Assembly (NCBI RefSeq): GCF_014200575.1
Contig: NZ_JACHBZ010000024.1
Location: 1-63,283, forward strand
Length of the DNA stretch: 63,283 nucleotides
Reading direction: 5' to 3'
Origin: Mucilaginibacter saanensis
GTDB taxonomy: Bacteria; Bacteroidota; Bacteroidia; Sphingobacteriales; Sphingobacteriaceae
Below the pieces are notes generated by a model. The model searched no databases, was not told where the DNA came from, and saw nothing but the letters and a program-made list of their open reading frames with translations. Of the stretch, positions 18,080 to 26,940 are shown one piece after another. How positions within the stretch are numbered: the stretch's first letter is position 1; the number at the start of each line of letters is the position of its first letter. Made by a program: the position numbers and the translations under genes.

Positions 18080-18528
18080 AAGGAGATTTGGTAGTAAAAA
18101 AAATGAACTGATCAGCCGGATAGTGCTTGTTATTCGAGAAATCAATTTTCTTCCGGTAAGAAGAAATTATTGTCACAATAAAGTTTTAAGTTATATAAAT
18201 ATATTCATTAACATTTTGATTTACTGTAATAACCATTATTTTTCTTTCCCCATCCCAATTTCCATTGCAGCCACCCGTATAAACCCCGCCATCTTTGGTT
18301 TAAACAAAAAGCCATGGAAACATCAATATTAAACAGCCTTCCATAAAGGACATAGTCAATAATAGGGTTTTGGCTTAAATAATGATAGAATGGTCAATTG
18401 CTTTCAATAAATAGCGCAAAGAAGGTTTACCGCCGGAATCGGTTAATCATACCTTCGAATGTCCAGGTTGTTTTACAGTATCATTAAATGGATCAGAGTG
18501 TTCAATCTTACTTCAAGATCATTTAATC
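18080..18528. other. Intergenic stretch with weak minus-strand coding traces
   Basis: The minus strand contains PIIDYVLYGRLFNIDVSMAF followed in another frame by KPKMAGFIRVAAMEIGMGK, which may be the tail of a decayed gene. I cannot name it. Confidence 0.25.
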
Positions 18529-19503
18529 TTAGTTATTCCCGGCTTGCAAAAAAGGATTTCTCTTAGCATATTTATTTAGGATAAATTCGGTCATCGGTTT
18601 CAGCTTTCTTTCCGTATGAACCGGGTGAAACCCGGCAGCAGTATAAAACTCCACTGTTCCATCAATTTTAGAATACCAGACGTGGCCTATAGAGCGGCTC
18701 GTGAGCGTATCCGGTTTAGTGATCTTTTTAAACCGTTGTGTTTTTTGCGTATCCAGAGCATAAACCGGTGTCTCATCCATATTTTGATTGCAGGAAACAG
18801 GCTGGTAATGGTCCCCCGTCCAGAACATACATTTCTGAATACCTGGGTCCACCGTCCTATTCCTGGTAATGTAAAATCCTGCGCCGGAGATAGCAAGTAT
18901 CAATAATAACACCAAAATATTCCGCCTTCTGGACGCAAAGGCCGGACTTTTACTTCCGGATGTCGGTTCAGCAACCTCCGGAAGCGTAACGACCACATCT
19001 TCCCTGATTTCCTCAGACGCTCCGAATACGTCAGCAACATTGGCTTCATTTGATTCTTCGCCTTGCTTTACCTGTTTTTCCTCCAATACCGGATCAACCA
19101 CTTCTTTGATCCCGATCTTAGCTTCAGCGGTAGTGTACACCTTGTGATAATCATGGTCCCATTGAAAGGGTCTAGGCTGGAAGTCAATCAGCCAGGCCAG
19201 GAGCTCAATGTTTTTCTTATCCGTAGTAACAATATTCTTTCTCAGAAAAGTAAGCAGTGGTTTGAACTTATCAGCATCCACTGTACTGATCGCCTGCATA
19301 TATGCGCCCGCGCTATCCCTGGGCCCAAAAAACATGCTGAGTGTTTTCTCATCCTGGCGATGCTCGTATCGCTCACTCAAAACCGCCATGCATTCCCGCT
19401 TCAGTTTGGCTGGCGTAGCGTGCATTAAATTCAGCGAAATCGCATTCGCAGCTTTCATTTCGTGATAGGTCAGGAGGACTTGTTTTTGATAATCAGCAAA
19501 CAT
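18529..19503 (-). CDS. Hypothetical single-pass membrane protein
   Basis: I do not recognise this 324-residue protein. Residues 1-130 look helical and cytosolic (KQVLLTYHEMKAANAISLNL, FFGPRDSAGAYMQAISTVDA), a Glu-rich linker follows, then one membrane segment near 205-223 (ILVLLLILAISGAGFYI) and an extracytoplasmic tail of about 100 residues (WTGDHYQPVSCNQNMDETPV). The topology suggests an inner-membrane anchor linking a cytosolic helical domain to a periplasmic domain, perhaps a sensor. It is read divergently from the peptide gene and two-component system downstream. Confidence 0.7.
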   Translation of the reverse strand: MFADYQKQVLLTYHEMKAANAISLNLMHATPAKLKRECMAVLSERYEHRQDEKTLSMFFGPRDSAGAYMQAISTVDADKFKPLLTFLRKNIVTTDKKNIELLAWLIDFQPRPFQWDHDYHKVYTTAEAKIGIKEVVDPVLEEKQVKQGEESNEANVADVFGASEEIREDVVVTLPEVAEPTSGSKSPAFASRRRNILVLLLILAISGAGFYITRNRTVDPGIQKCMFWTGDHYQPVSCNQNMDETPVYALDTQKTQRFKKITKPDTLTSRSIGHVWYSKIDGTVEFYTAAGFHPVHTERKLKPMTEFILNKYAKRNPFLQAGNN

Positions 19504-19869
19504 GTCAAATTTTTTTAAGGTAAATCTAATGGAATTTTCGGAATCTTCAAGGCGTTTCCGGAATTCCGGCGGAATGATCGGAATTACCGGAAACGCTTGC
19601 TGCTAAGTGATTTACACTCCCATACATTTGCTTTCGAAATCAGTAACGACCTCCATTTGCTAGCAGGGTCAATGTACAAACGGGTTTCAACAGGAGCGGA
19701 GAATACGGTCGATAGTAGCCGGTTTGGGAAGCAGTTACCAGCTTCCGTATTTGATGCTCATACTTCCCAAAAAATTGTAAGAAGCGCTTCTTATCTGGTT
19801 TGCAGTACCGCTCCCCGAATAGTTCGGAGAGCAACTGCAGGATTGATTCACCTTTTAAATTTTTTGAAA
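19504..19869. promoter_or_regulatory. Divergent regulatory region with a nested inverted repeat (19552-19596)
   Basis: Arms 19552-19568 and 19579-19596 (GCGTTTCCGGAATTCCG against its complement with one bulged base) enclose a 10-nt loop. It begins 49 bp upstream of the membrane-protein start. It could be an operator or an RNA hairpin. The remaining bases show no protein-like frame I trust. Confidence 0.55.
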
Positions 19870-20019
19870 ATGTTTAACTTGTTTTTTGCACTCTTTATGG
19901 CATTCGCATGCCCAAAACCTCATACAACGCCCCATAATGGCGGTACAACAATAAGCACCCTGGACACGGGGGGGGACGGAGGTCATATTCCTCCTAATCC
20001 AACGACACCTAAACCATAA
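19870..20019 (+). CDS. Small secreted Pro/Thr/Gly-rich peptide
   Basis: ATG 19870 gives 49 residues: a hydrophobic start (MFNLFFALFMAFACPKP) and a tail rich in Pro, Thr and Gly (PHTTPHNGG, GGDGGHIPPNPTTPKP). The Cys at 14 could be a lipidation site. The frame is open further upstream to 19597 but that part has no protein-like features. A very strong terminator starts 12 bases after the stop, which supports a real transcript ending here. Function unknown. Confidence 0.45.
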   Translation: MFNLFFALFMAFACPKPHTTPHNGGTTISTLDTGGDGGHIPPNPTTPKP

Positions 20020-20030
20020 GTTGGGAGTTT

Positions 20031-20062
20031 AGTAAGGCAAGAGCAATCTTGCCTTACTTTTT
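20031..20062 (+). terminator. Strong rho-independent terminator
   Basis: Perfect 12-bp stem AGTAAGGCAAGA / TCTTGCCTTACT with a GCAA tetraloop and a T run. It isolates the two-component system downstream from the peptide gene. Confidence 0.95.
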
Positions 20063-20209
20063 AAGGGGGTGTTATTGGGGCTTACTTCGTTCAAAATATT
20101 TAGAAGTCTTTTTATCAGGCGAGGATATAACCGTGCATGGTCAGGAATAATAACAGGATAAAATATAGATTGATCGGTCGTTTTTTCTATTTTTAAATAA
20201 AAATTAATC

Positions 20210-21880
20210 TTGAAAAAACTAATATTTATTTTGCTCTCGATTATTTCCGGCCTTTTCTCCTGCCGGAAGCATACACCGCCGATTCCTTATACTGAAGCCC
20301 CTGATTTTCATAAAGCACAGTCATTTTTAGACCGGAATAATGATTCTGCCTTTTATTATTTCAATAAGGTCATTTCTACCGCTAAAGACAGCCTGCAGAT
20401 CGCAATGTCCTATAATAATATGGCTGTCATCCAGTCAGAGGCAGGGGATTACTTCGGAAGCCAGGAAAGCCTGTTGACCTCGCTGGAATTTCTGGATGTG
20501 AGCAAAGAAACTAATACCAATTGTCTTTCATCCAATTACAATGAACTGGGGCTGAACAGTATCAGCCTGAAACATTATGATGCGGCTATCGTTTTTTTTA
20601 ATTCCGCATGGAATACTTCCAAAGAAAATAACTTTAAATTGGTCATATGGAACAATAAAGCACTTGCCTACCAAAAAAAAGGCGCTTATGCTCAGGCCAT
20701 CAAGATCTATAAGGCCATTGGTCCCCAGATTAACAGGGATAAAACGGCGTTTGCCAGACTGCTGACCAATATGGCCAACACCAAATGGCTTCAGGATCCA
20801 GGCTATCATGCTGCTCCCGAACTATTAAGCGCACTGGAGATCCGCAAAAGGACCAATGACCTTTGGGGGCAAAATTCAAGTTATGCCCATCTGGCTGATT
20901 ATTATACCCGCCTGCAGCCAGATTCCGCATTTCTGTTTGCTACTAAGATGTATGCGGTTGCCAGCCAGCTCAACAGCCCTGATGATCAACTGGAAGCCTT
21001 GCAGAAACTTATCCGCGTGGGGCCGGTCGATATGGTGAAGGAATACTTTAAGATCTATCAACAATTGGATGACAGCGTGCAGACAGCGCGCAGCACGGCC
21101 AGGAACCAGTTTGCACTGATTCGCTATGACGCCGAAAAAAACAAAGCGGAAAACCTCAGGCTCCAGAAAGGCAACGCTGAGAGCAAATTGCAGCTCCTGA
21201 AACAATATATATTCCTCTCCATCACACTCGCTTTGTTGATAGGAGGTTCTGTGACTGCATTTTTCTGGTACCGGAAAAGAAAACGACGGTTGGAATTAGA
21301 GGCACAGCATGCGGTACAGGAAAGTCAACTGAAACTATCCAAAAAAGTGCATGATGTGGTGGCCAATGGCTTATATCGTATGATGTCGGAAGTTGAAAAT
21401 CAGGTGCAGGTGGATAAGGATCTTTTATTGGATAAGATCGAGGTGTTATACGAGCGATCACGTGATATCTCTTATGAGGTGCCACAAGTTGAATACCCGG
21501 CATTCCACAAAAAAATAGCGGAGTTATTGCTGTCTTTTGCTACCCCACAGACAAAAGTGGTGCTGGTGGGCAATGATGAGGCCTTCTGGATTAAAACCGG
21601 TATGCAGGCCAAACAGGAGATCGAAACTGTCCTGCAGGAATTGATGGTTAATATGAAAAAGCATAGTGTTGCCAGTAACGTGGTCCTTAGATTCGAAGTG
21701 CAGGCAGGAATCCATCATATTCACTATACCGACGATGGTGTTGGGATGAAGGAAGATGTAGTATATAAAAACGGGTTGAGGAATACGGGAAACCGTATAA
21801 AAGCCATCCACGGACAGCTTATTTTTGATACCCAAACGAGTAAGGGACTTTATATTCAACTTTCTTTTCCAACCGTATAA
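20210..21880 (+). CDS. TPR-containing lipoprotein sensor histidine kinase
   Basis: A 556-residue kinase starting at TTG with a signal peptide and lipobox-like GLFSC (Cys 18). Residues about 35-290 are tetratricopeptide repeats (YNNMAVIQSEAGDYFGSQES, SAWNTSKENNFKLVIWNNKA), followed by a coiled coil, one membrane segment near 333-352 and a cytosolic kinase with the phospho-His motif LSKKVHDVVANGLY and a HATPase (VLQELMVNMKKHS, DDGVGM, GLRNTGNRIKAIHGQL). The layout is the LuxR-partner type of Bacteroidota kinases with periplasmic TPRs. The regulator gene starts 10 bases after its stop. Confidence 0.9.
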   Translation: MKKLIFILLSIISGLFSCRKHTPPIPYTEAPDFHKAQSFLDRNNDSAFYYFNKVISTAKDSLQIAMSYNNMAVIQSEAGDYFGSQESLLTSLEFLDVSKETNTNCLSSNYNELGLNSISLKHYDAAIVFFNSAWNTSKENNFKLVIWNNKALAYQKKGAYAQAIKIYKAIGPQINRDKTAFARLLTNMANTKWLQDPGYHAAPELLSALEIRKRTNDLWGQNSSYAHLADYYTRLQPDSAFLFATKMYAVASQLNSPDDQLEALQKLIRVGPVDMVKEYFKIYQQLDDSVQTARSTARNQFALIRYDAEKNKAENLRLQKGNAESKLQLLKQYIFLSITLALLIGGSVTAFFWYRKRKRRLELEAQHAVQESQLKLSKKVHDVVANGLYRMMSEVENQVQVDKDLLLDKIEVLYERSRDISYEVPQVEYPAFHKKIAELLLSFATPQTKVVLVGNDEAFWIKTGMQAKQEIETVLQELMVNMKKHSVASNVVLRFEVQAGIHHIHYTDDGVGMKEDVVYKNGLRNTGNRIKAIHGQLIFDTQTSKGLYIQLSFPTV

Positions 21881-21890
21881 ACAGATCATT

Positions 21891-22553
21891 ATGTTCAAAA
21901 ACGTACTTATAGCCGAAGACCACGAAAGCGCCAGTATTTCCATACAAAAGACACTGGCAGACCTAAGTATCGTTCGTAGTGATTATGCCTATTATTGTGA
22001 CGACGCGCTGACCCGGATAACAAAAGCACAGGGTAGCGAACCCTACGAATTGCTTATCACTGACCTTTCTTTTGAAGACGACGGCTGCCAGCAAAAGATC
22101 AGCAGCGGAGAAGCGTTGATCAAAGCCGCAAGGTTAGTACAGCCCGGCCTGAAAATACTGGTGTTTTCGGCAGAACAAAGGGCCGCGGTCATTGGAGCGC
22201 TTTTCAACGATCTGAAGGTCAATGGCTATGTTCGCAAGGCGAGGCGTGACGCACAGGAATTGAAAAAAGCGATTGAAAGTATTTATAAAGATAAACGGCA
22301 CCTGCCGCAGGAGTTCAGGCAGGACATCAGGCAAAATAATGCGCATAATTTTACCAGCTACGATACCGCGATCATCAGGCTTCTTTCCAGCGGGATGGCA
22401 CAAAAGGACATTCCGGACTATTTAGAACAAAACCAAATCCGCCCATCAGGTCTGAGCAGCCTGGAGAAGCGGCTTAACCTGATCAAAGAGGCGTTGTCGT
22501 TCTCGAAGAACGAACAATTGGTCGCGTATTGCAAAGATAAGGGCATCATTTAG
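21891..22553 (+). CDS. Response regulator with LuxR-like C-terminal helix-turn-helix
   Basis: From ATG 21891 the 220-residue protein has a receiver domain (VLIAEDHESASISI; phospho-acceptor in YELLITDLSFEDDG; Lys in NGYVRKARR) and a C-terminal region FTSYDTAIIRLLSSGMAQKD followed by IPDYLEQNQI and SSLEKRLNLIKEAL. This corresponds to a sigma-region-4/LuxR-type DNA-binding domain, though the recognition helix departs from the common TVxxHxxxI pattern. It is the obvious partner of the kinase upstream. The next transcription unit begins behind a dyad at 22664, a plausible binding site. Confidence 0.85.
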   Translation: MFKNVLIAEDHESASISIQKTLADLSIVRSDYAYYCDDALTRITKAQGSEPYELLITDLSFEDDGCQQKISSGEALIKAARLVQPGLKILVFSAEQRAAVIGALFNDLKVNGYVRKARRDAQELKKAIESIYKDKRHLPQEFRQDIRQNNAHNFTSYDTAIIRLLSSGMAQKDIPDYLEQNQIRPSGLSSLEKRLNLIKEALSFSKNEQLVAYCKDKGII

Positions 22554-22663
22554 GCTTTAGCTTGCCAGATCGTTTAATAACTCTTTTCATTATTTTGAAT
22601 TTTTATGCTAATTGGCATTTGATTCATTTTTAATATGTCAACCATTCCAAATAATTATTTGCT

Positions 22664-22708
22664 TTACGGTTTCCCGTAAAAAAAGAAGTTTGCGGCTATC
22701 TACTTTTG
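22664..22708 (+). promoter_or_regulatory. Dyad TTACGG-N4-CCGTAA followed by -7 box TACTTTTG
   Basis: The 16-bp dyad TTACGGTTTCCCGTAA (22664-22679; 18 bp with flanking T/A) lies 21 nt before TACTTTTG (22701-22708), where the -33 element is expected. The next ATG is 22735. The same dyad in reverse orientation stands before the gene at 34053 with almost the same spacing, so it is probably an activator site. Confidence 0.7.
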
Positions 22709-22734
22709 AATAGCAAATAATTACAGTTATTAAC

Positions 22735-23115
22735 ATGGAAACACCTGTACAAAACGAGATCACTTTTTATCAAGATATGGACGTTACCGTTACGCAATCG
22801 AGGTATGTAACGCACTCAAAGACTTATGCGATGAGAAACATTTCTTCGGTCCACATTTTCGAGATTGTTAAAAGTAAAAAACTGCCTGTTTTGATGATCA
22901 TCATCGGCTTTCTGATGTTGTTTTCCAATGAGCTGCGGATCATGGGCTTTATTATCCTCCTCTTGGGAGTCACGGTGCTGTCCCTGATCAAAAATGAATT
23001 CTCGGTCAGGATCAGCACTAATTCCGGGGAGGCCAACAGCATTGTATCTAAAGATAAATTATATATACAAAAGATTGTTAATGCCCTTAACCAGGCTATC
23101 ATACATCGGGGTTAG
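22735..23115 (+). CDS. DUF6232-like membrane protein
   Basis: A 126-residue protein: an N-terminal beta segment (ITFYQDMDVTVTQSRYVTHS then KTYAMRNISSVHI), two adjacent membrane helices near 44-80 (LPVLMIIIGFLMLF and IMGFIILLLGVTVLSLI) and a C-terminal PH-like segment (FSVRISTNSGEANSIVSKDK, IQKIVNALNQAI). This is the layout of DUF6232, whose function is unknown. It is the first gene behind the dyad promoter at 22664 and lies between the two-component system and the seven-gene envelope operon, so it may report on or regulate that system; that link is positional only. Confidence 0.65.
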   Translation: METPVQNEITFYQDMDVTVTQSRYVTHSKTYAMRNISSVHIFEIVKSKKLPVLMIIIGFLMLFSNELRIMGFIILLLGVTVLSLIKNEFSVRISTNSGEANSIVSKDKLYIQKIVNALNQAIIHRG

Positions 23116-23176
23116 TAATCCCGTAAAAGATTTGCCTGAAACTCTTGCAAAGTGATCTTATCGTTCAGTTAAAGTT

Positions 23177-23392
23177 ATGAAAAGAGTTTTGTTGGTCGGT
23201 TTTCTTTTCCTTAACGATGCTACCTGCACCTGTACTGCCACATGGGTTTATGTCTGCGACAGCAGGAATTCGAAAAGGTATCATCTCAAAGAAAATTGCA
23301 GGGGACTGAGCAATTGTTCCTTCCGGACACTGAAAATAACGCTTGAAGAAGCAAGAAAAGAGGGTAAAACACGATGCAAATGGGAAGACTGA
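23177..23392 (+). CDS. Small Cys-rich protein (possible metal-binding module)
   Basis: A 71-residue protein with a short hydrophobic start (MKRVLLVGFLFLNDATCTCTA) and a conserved-looking module: YVCDSRNSKRYHLKENCRGL, SNCSFRTLKIT, then EARKEGKTRCKWED. The C-x(n)-YHxxxxC-x(5)-C...C spacing is seen in a small module at the ends of some exported Bacteroidota proteins and in ComEC-like proteins (recalled); metal binding is inferred. A terminator follows 46 bases downstream. Confidence 0.6.
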   Translation: MKRVLLVGFLFLNDATCTCTATWVYVCDSRNSKRYHLKENCRGLSNCSFRTLKITLEEARKEGKTRCKWED

Positions 23393-23438
23393 CTCGCGCT
23401 ATGAACATATAAAATTAAAAACCTAAACAGCCTGAAAA

Positions 23439-23472
23439 GCTTGATCCCTGGTTGATCAAGCGTCTATTTTTC
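23439..23472 (+). terminator. Hairpin terminator/attenuator before the seven-gene operon
   Basis: Stem GCTTGATC / GATCAAGC with a 7-nt loop (23439-23461), then GTCTATTTTTCT. It separates 23177-23392 from the operon starting at 23494; readthrough could still couple them. Confidence 0.7.
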
Positions 23473-23493
23473 TCATAATTTTAACCCAAGTCC

Positions 23494-24975
23494 ATGGATG
23501 ATTTTTATTTACGCCATAAGTGCGTCGTACTAGTATTGTTTTTTGCCGGCATGGCCGTCTTGCTTAGCTCATGCGTAAATATTCAGGATAAAGCAACGGA
23601 ATTGGGTAGTAGCGGAAAAGTAGGTAAGGCGCAAATGTCAGCATTCTTAGATGTCATTAAGGACAAAGTTGAGCCAGATGATCCCAATTTTTTCACCTAT
23701 GACAAACTCGATACAAATAAAGTGGCATCCTTTATTTATAACACATGTTTGACAGCCGGCATCAAAATTAACCGACAAGATATTTACAACGGTTCTGCAA
23801 AATTAGTTCGACCTTCTGTTAAACCTATTCTCAGTATTTATATTGAGGACTCTGAAAGTATGGATGCCTATGTGAGCGGCGTTACAGGGTTCAAAGACGC
23901 TATATATTCTTTGGCGGGCAGCATCATAACCGCCGATACTCTTACGCAGGGCATTAATTTGTATTATATTAATAATGCTATTCAATTCAGAAGGCAAACT
24001 GCAGACGCAAATACGCTTCTGCAGTTTATTCAAAACCTAGATCCGTCTACATTTAGGAATAACGGCGGCAACAGAAAATCATCTGATATGAGAGGGCTAT
24101 TGCAGCAAGTGCTGGATAGCACAGACGACCGTCACGTCAACGTACTAATTTCAGATTTTGTGTTCTCACCTGGTCAACATCAGGATGCTACATCATATCT
24201 TCAACAACAGAGCACTGGCATTAAAATCGCGATCGCACAAAAAATAGAGCAGTATGACCTCGCCATCGAAATTTTACAGATGCACTCTCATTTTTCCGGG
24301 ATATATTTTGATCAACATGATAAGCGTGTTCCATTGACAGGTGACCGTCCTTTTTATATATGGTTGATTGGTTCAAAAAAGAAAATCAAAGCGATTGGGA
24401 AAAGCGGCGTGCTGACCACTATCAAAGGAGGTGTGGACAATACGCTAGTCTTCTATAAACAATCCGGCCCATCGCTACACTCGCATAAGATATTATTTTC
24501 CCACAAGGATGGCGATTTTGAAATACAGGGCGGTGCATCAGGGGACATGAGTACTGCCAAACCTAATGATGTAAACAACACCTTCGGTTTTGATATGCTG
24601 GTAAATTATAAAAAGGAGATGGAGGACATAGCCTTCTTTGATGATACCAATAATTATACGCACAACCCAAATTATAAATTGACTATCAGCCGGCTCCAGG
24701 AAAACGATGACCCTGCATCGGTTGGTTATACACACTGCCTGCACCTGTCAACCCAATCCCTGCAAGAGCAGAAAATTCAGCTTTTTACCGTCGCCAAGGT
24801 TCCAACATGGGTAACTGCACATGACTCAGAAAACGACACGAATATTGGCAAAGATCCCTCACAAATGAACAAGACTTTTGGATTACAATATTTGATCCAA
24901 GGGTTATATGAAGCGTTTTATACGACCCCACATCAGAACAAAATAACTGAAGTAGAAATTACTATAAAAAAATAA
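23494..24975 (+). CDS. vWA-like lipoprotein, gene 1 of the envelope operon
   Basis: A 493-residue lipoprotein: signal anchor 11-26 and lipobox LLSSC27. A von Willebrand A-like domain spans about 110-300: strand and MIDAS loop PILSIYIEDSESMDAYVSG (E118-D-S-E-S122 where DxSxS is usual), a KSSDMRGLLQQVLD segment near 195-208 for the Thr/Asp site, and VNVLISDFVFSPG with D221. The first Asp of the MIDAS is Glu, so metal binding may be altered. The remaining 190 residues are beta-rich and unfamiliar. It should face the periplasm, in the inner or outer membrane. The next gene starts 3 bases on; all seven genes run to 33442 with gaps of 3-4 bases or overlaps. Confidence 0.75.
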   Translation: MDDFYLRHKCVVLVLFFAGMAVLLSSCVNIQDKATELGSSGKVGKAQMSAFLDVIKDKVEPDDPNFFTYDKLDTNKVASFIYNTCLTAGIKINRQDIYNGSAKLVRPSVKPILSIYIEDSESMDAYVSGVTGFKDAIYSLAGSIITADTLTQGINLYYINNAIQFRRQTADANTLLQFIQNLDPSTFRNNGGNRKSSDMRGLLQQVLDSTDDRHVNVLISDFVFSPGQHQDATSYLQQQSTGIKIAIAQKIEQYDLAIEILQMHSHFSGIYFDQHDKRVPLTGDRPFYIWLIGSKKKIKAIGKSGVLTTIKGGVDNTLVFYKQSGPSLHSHKILFSHKDGDFEIQGGASGDMSTAKPNDVNNTFGFDMLVNYKKEMEDIAFFDDTNNYTHNPNYKLTISRLQENDDPASVGYTHCLHLSTQSLQEQKIQLFTVAKVPTWVTAHDSENDTNIGKDPSQMNKTFGLQYLIQGLYEAFYTTPHQNKITEVEITIKK

Positions 24976-24978
24976 ACC

Positions 24979-25434
24979 ATGTTTGACTGGCTTTACTCCA
25001 TAGGAAAGGATCTCCATTTCGTCACAGGCGATATGCTCAACCATTTGAAGGGCTTTGACCTTCGTTGCTCAGGTTATTATGGCACGCCATACGCAACTTA
25101 TCTGGGTATTGCGTTACTGGTGATCACGCTTGGCGGTTTAGCGCTCCAGTATTTTATTATCGATAGTCCCCCGAAACGTCCTGTCGGCACCTGGTGGCTT
25201 GTTGCGCTGATCATTGGGTTGATCAACTTCGTCGCAGCTTATATTATACTTGGATCTTCCACAGCGCCGGGGCATCACTGCAAAGACCTCATGTTGACCG
25301 GGCTGGATGTCATTGGCGTCTCCTTTTTTAACTTATTGTGTGGATTGGTTTTAGCGATGGTAATCACTGGACTGCCGTGGTTACGCAGACTGAGTACAAA
25401 CAATGTTTTTACTACTTTTTTCAAAAACGACTAA
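24979..25434 (+). CDS. Small polytopic membrane protein, gene 2 of the envelope operon
   Basis: A 151-residue protein with three or four membrane segments (TYLGIALLVITLGGLALQYF, WWLVALIIGLINFVAAYII, VIGVSFFNLLCGLVLAMVIT) and a short cytosolic C-terminus. I know no named family. A small membrane protein encoded directly before a tubulin-like GTPase suggests a membrane anchor for it. Gaps of 3 bases on either side. Confidence 0.7.
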   Translation: MFDWLYSIGKDLHFVTGDMLNHLKGFDLRCSGYYGTPYATYLGIALLVITLGGLALQYFIIDSPPKRPVGTWWLVALIIGLINFVAAYIILGSSTAPGHHCKDLMLTGLDVIGVSFFNLLCGLVLAMVITGLPWLRRLSTNNVFTTFFKND

Positions 25435-25437
25435 GCA

Positions 25438-26937
25438 ATGAAGAAACTCTACATTTTCGCGGTAGGAGGTACGGGATCACGCGTGTTAAAGGCTTTTACA
25501 ATGCTGTTGGCCGCAGGTGTTAAACCGGAATCCAGTGAAGAATACCAGATCGTCCCTATTATCATGGACCCGCACAGTACGAACATTGATTTTCAGCGGA
25601 CAACGAATTTGCTGGAAAATTATATGGCAATCATCAAAGCTGTAGGTACGGGAAATGGATTTTTCGGCACCCCAATTACTAATCTTCGAGGCCTCAATCC
25701 CAAAACCTCAGCACTTCCGGATACATTCACTTATGATTTAAAGAAAGTTTCGGGCAGCCAATTCAGGGACTACATCGGCTATAATCAAATGAATGAGGCC
25801 AGCCAAAGCTTAGCCCAAGTGTTATTCTCCGGCAGTACAGTGGATAAGCGGAACCAGCCAATCGATTTGCTCGATATCGAAATGGATATTGGATTTATCG
25901 GTAATCCTAATATTGGCAGTGTAGTGCTCAATCAGTTCAAAAATTCTGACGAGTTCCGGGAGTTTGCTTCCAGTTTTACAAATGACGACCGCATTATGGT
26001 CATTAGTTCCATTTTTGGTGGAACGGGCGCTGCTGGCGCGCCCATTATTTTCAAGAATATTCGTAATGCCATGCAGGCGGATGTCGACAGCGGTGGCTTT
26101 TTAAGAGATGCCAAAATTGGTGCATTGACAGTATTGCCATATTTTAATATTGCCAAAGATCCGAATTCACCTATCCAAAAGTCCGTTTTTATAGCGAAAA
26201 CACGAGCGGCCCTTTCTTATTATCAAACCAATCTCGACGGCATCATAAATGTCATGTATTATTTCGCTGATTCGCTTAATGGCAAGGCTTATAAGAATGA
26301 CCCAGGAAATGGCGGGCAAAAAAATAATGCCCACTTTGCAGAGCTCGCGTCTGCCTTGGGGATTTTCGACTTCTTATCGATGAACGATTCCCAAATGAAA
26401 AATTCAAATGGCGTCGTCCAACGCTCCGTTTACAAGGAATTTGGCGTTAAACTCAAGGCAGACAAACTTAAATTTCGACATCTAGAAGACGATACATTAA
26501 GTAAAATTAGAAAGAGCCTAGCGCAATTGCTGCTCTTTAAAAAATACCTTGATGAGGAGTTGACCAACGCCATGGAAAAAACCACATGGGCGATAATGGC
26601 GCCAAAGGTTGAACCTGAATTATTGAGAGACGGATTTTATAACACTCATTTGAAAGAATTTCTTGACGCGTTTACCATATGGGTTGATGAAATGGCCGAA
26701 AACAGGCGCGGTTTCGACCCATTCGACTTAAAAGCCGATGTGCGCACTTTTGTTAAGGAGCATGCGGCAAAAACCCCATGGTACACTTTCAATAAATTCA
26801 ACTATAAACACCTTAATAGTAGCTTGAACGCAGTCTCAAAGAAATGCGAGTACTCAAACAGCAAAGAAAAACTGGTGCATATTTTTTACCAGGCAACGCG
26901 AGATACACTTCAAAAATATTTTAAGATAAAAGCCTGA
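25438..26937 (+). CDS. Tubulin/FtsZ-like GTPase, gene 3 of the envelope operon
   Basis: A 499-residue protein opening KKLYIFAVGGTGSRVLKAF, a nucleotide-binding loop, followed by the acidic IIMDPHSTN (43-49) and the hallmark VISSIFGGTGAAGAPIIF with GGTGxxG at 194-200, the tubulin/FtsZ signature. It resembles the tubulin-like families (PF13809-type; FtsZ-like FtsZl families described by Makarova and Koonin in 2010 as part of predicted membrane-remodelling systems with vWA and OmpA proteins). It is longer than FtsZ and lacks an FtsZ-type C-terminal tail. GTP binding is likely; filament formation is inference. Confidence 0.8.
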   Translation: MKKLYIFAVGGTGSRVLKAFTMLLAAGVKPESSEEYQIVPIIMDPHSTNIDFQRTTNLLENYMAIIKAVGTGNGFFGTPITNLRGLNPKTSALPDTFTYDLKKVSGSQFRDYIGYNQMNEASQSLAQVLFSGSTVDKRNQPIDLLDIEMDIGFIGNPNIGSVVLNQFKNSDEFREFASSFTNDDRIMVISSIFGGTGAAGAPIIFKNIRNAMQADVDSGGFLRDAKIGALTVLPYFNIAKDPNSPIQKSVFIAKTRAALSYYQTNLDGIINVMYYFADSLNGKAYKNDPGNGGQKNNAHFAELASALGIFDFLSMNDSQMKNSNGVVQRSVYKEFGVKLKADKLKFRHLEDDTLSKIRKSLAQLLLFKKYLDEELTNAMEKTTWAIMAPKVEPELLRDGFYNTHLKEFLDAFTIWVDEMAENRRGFDPFDLKADVRTFVKEHAAKTPWYTFNKFNYKHLNSSLNAVSKKCEYSNSKEKLVHIFYQATRDTLQKYFKIKA

Positions 26938-26940
26938 TTT

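Noticed and set aside
25438..26937. Housekeeping cell-division FtsZ
   Set aside because: The protein is too long, lacks the FtsZ C-terminal tail, and has no dcw-cluster neighbours; only the GTP-binding signatures are shared.
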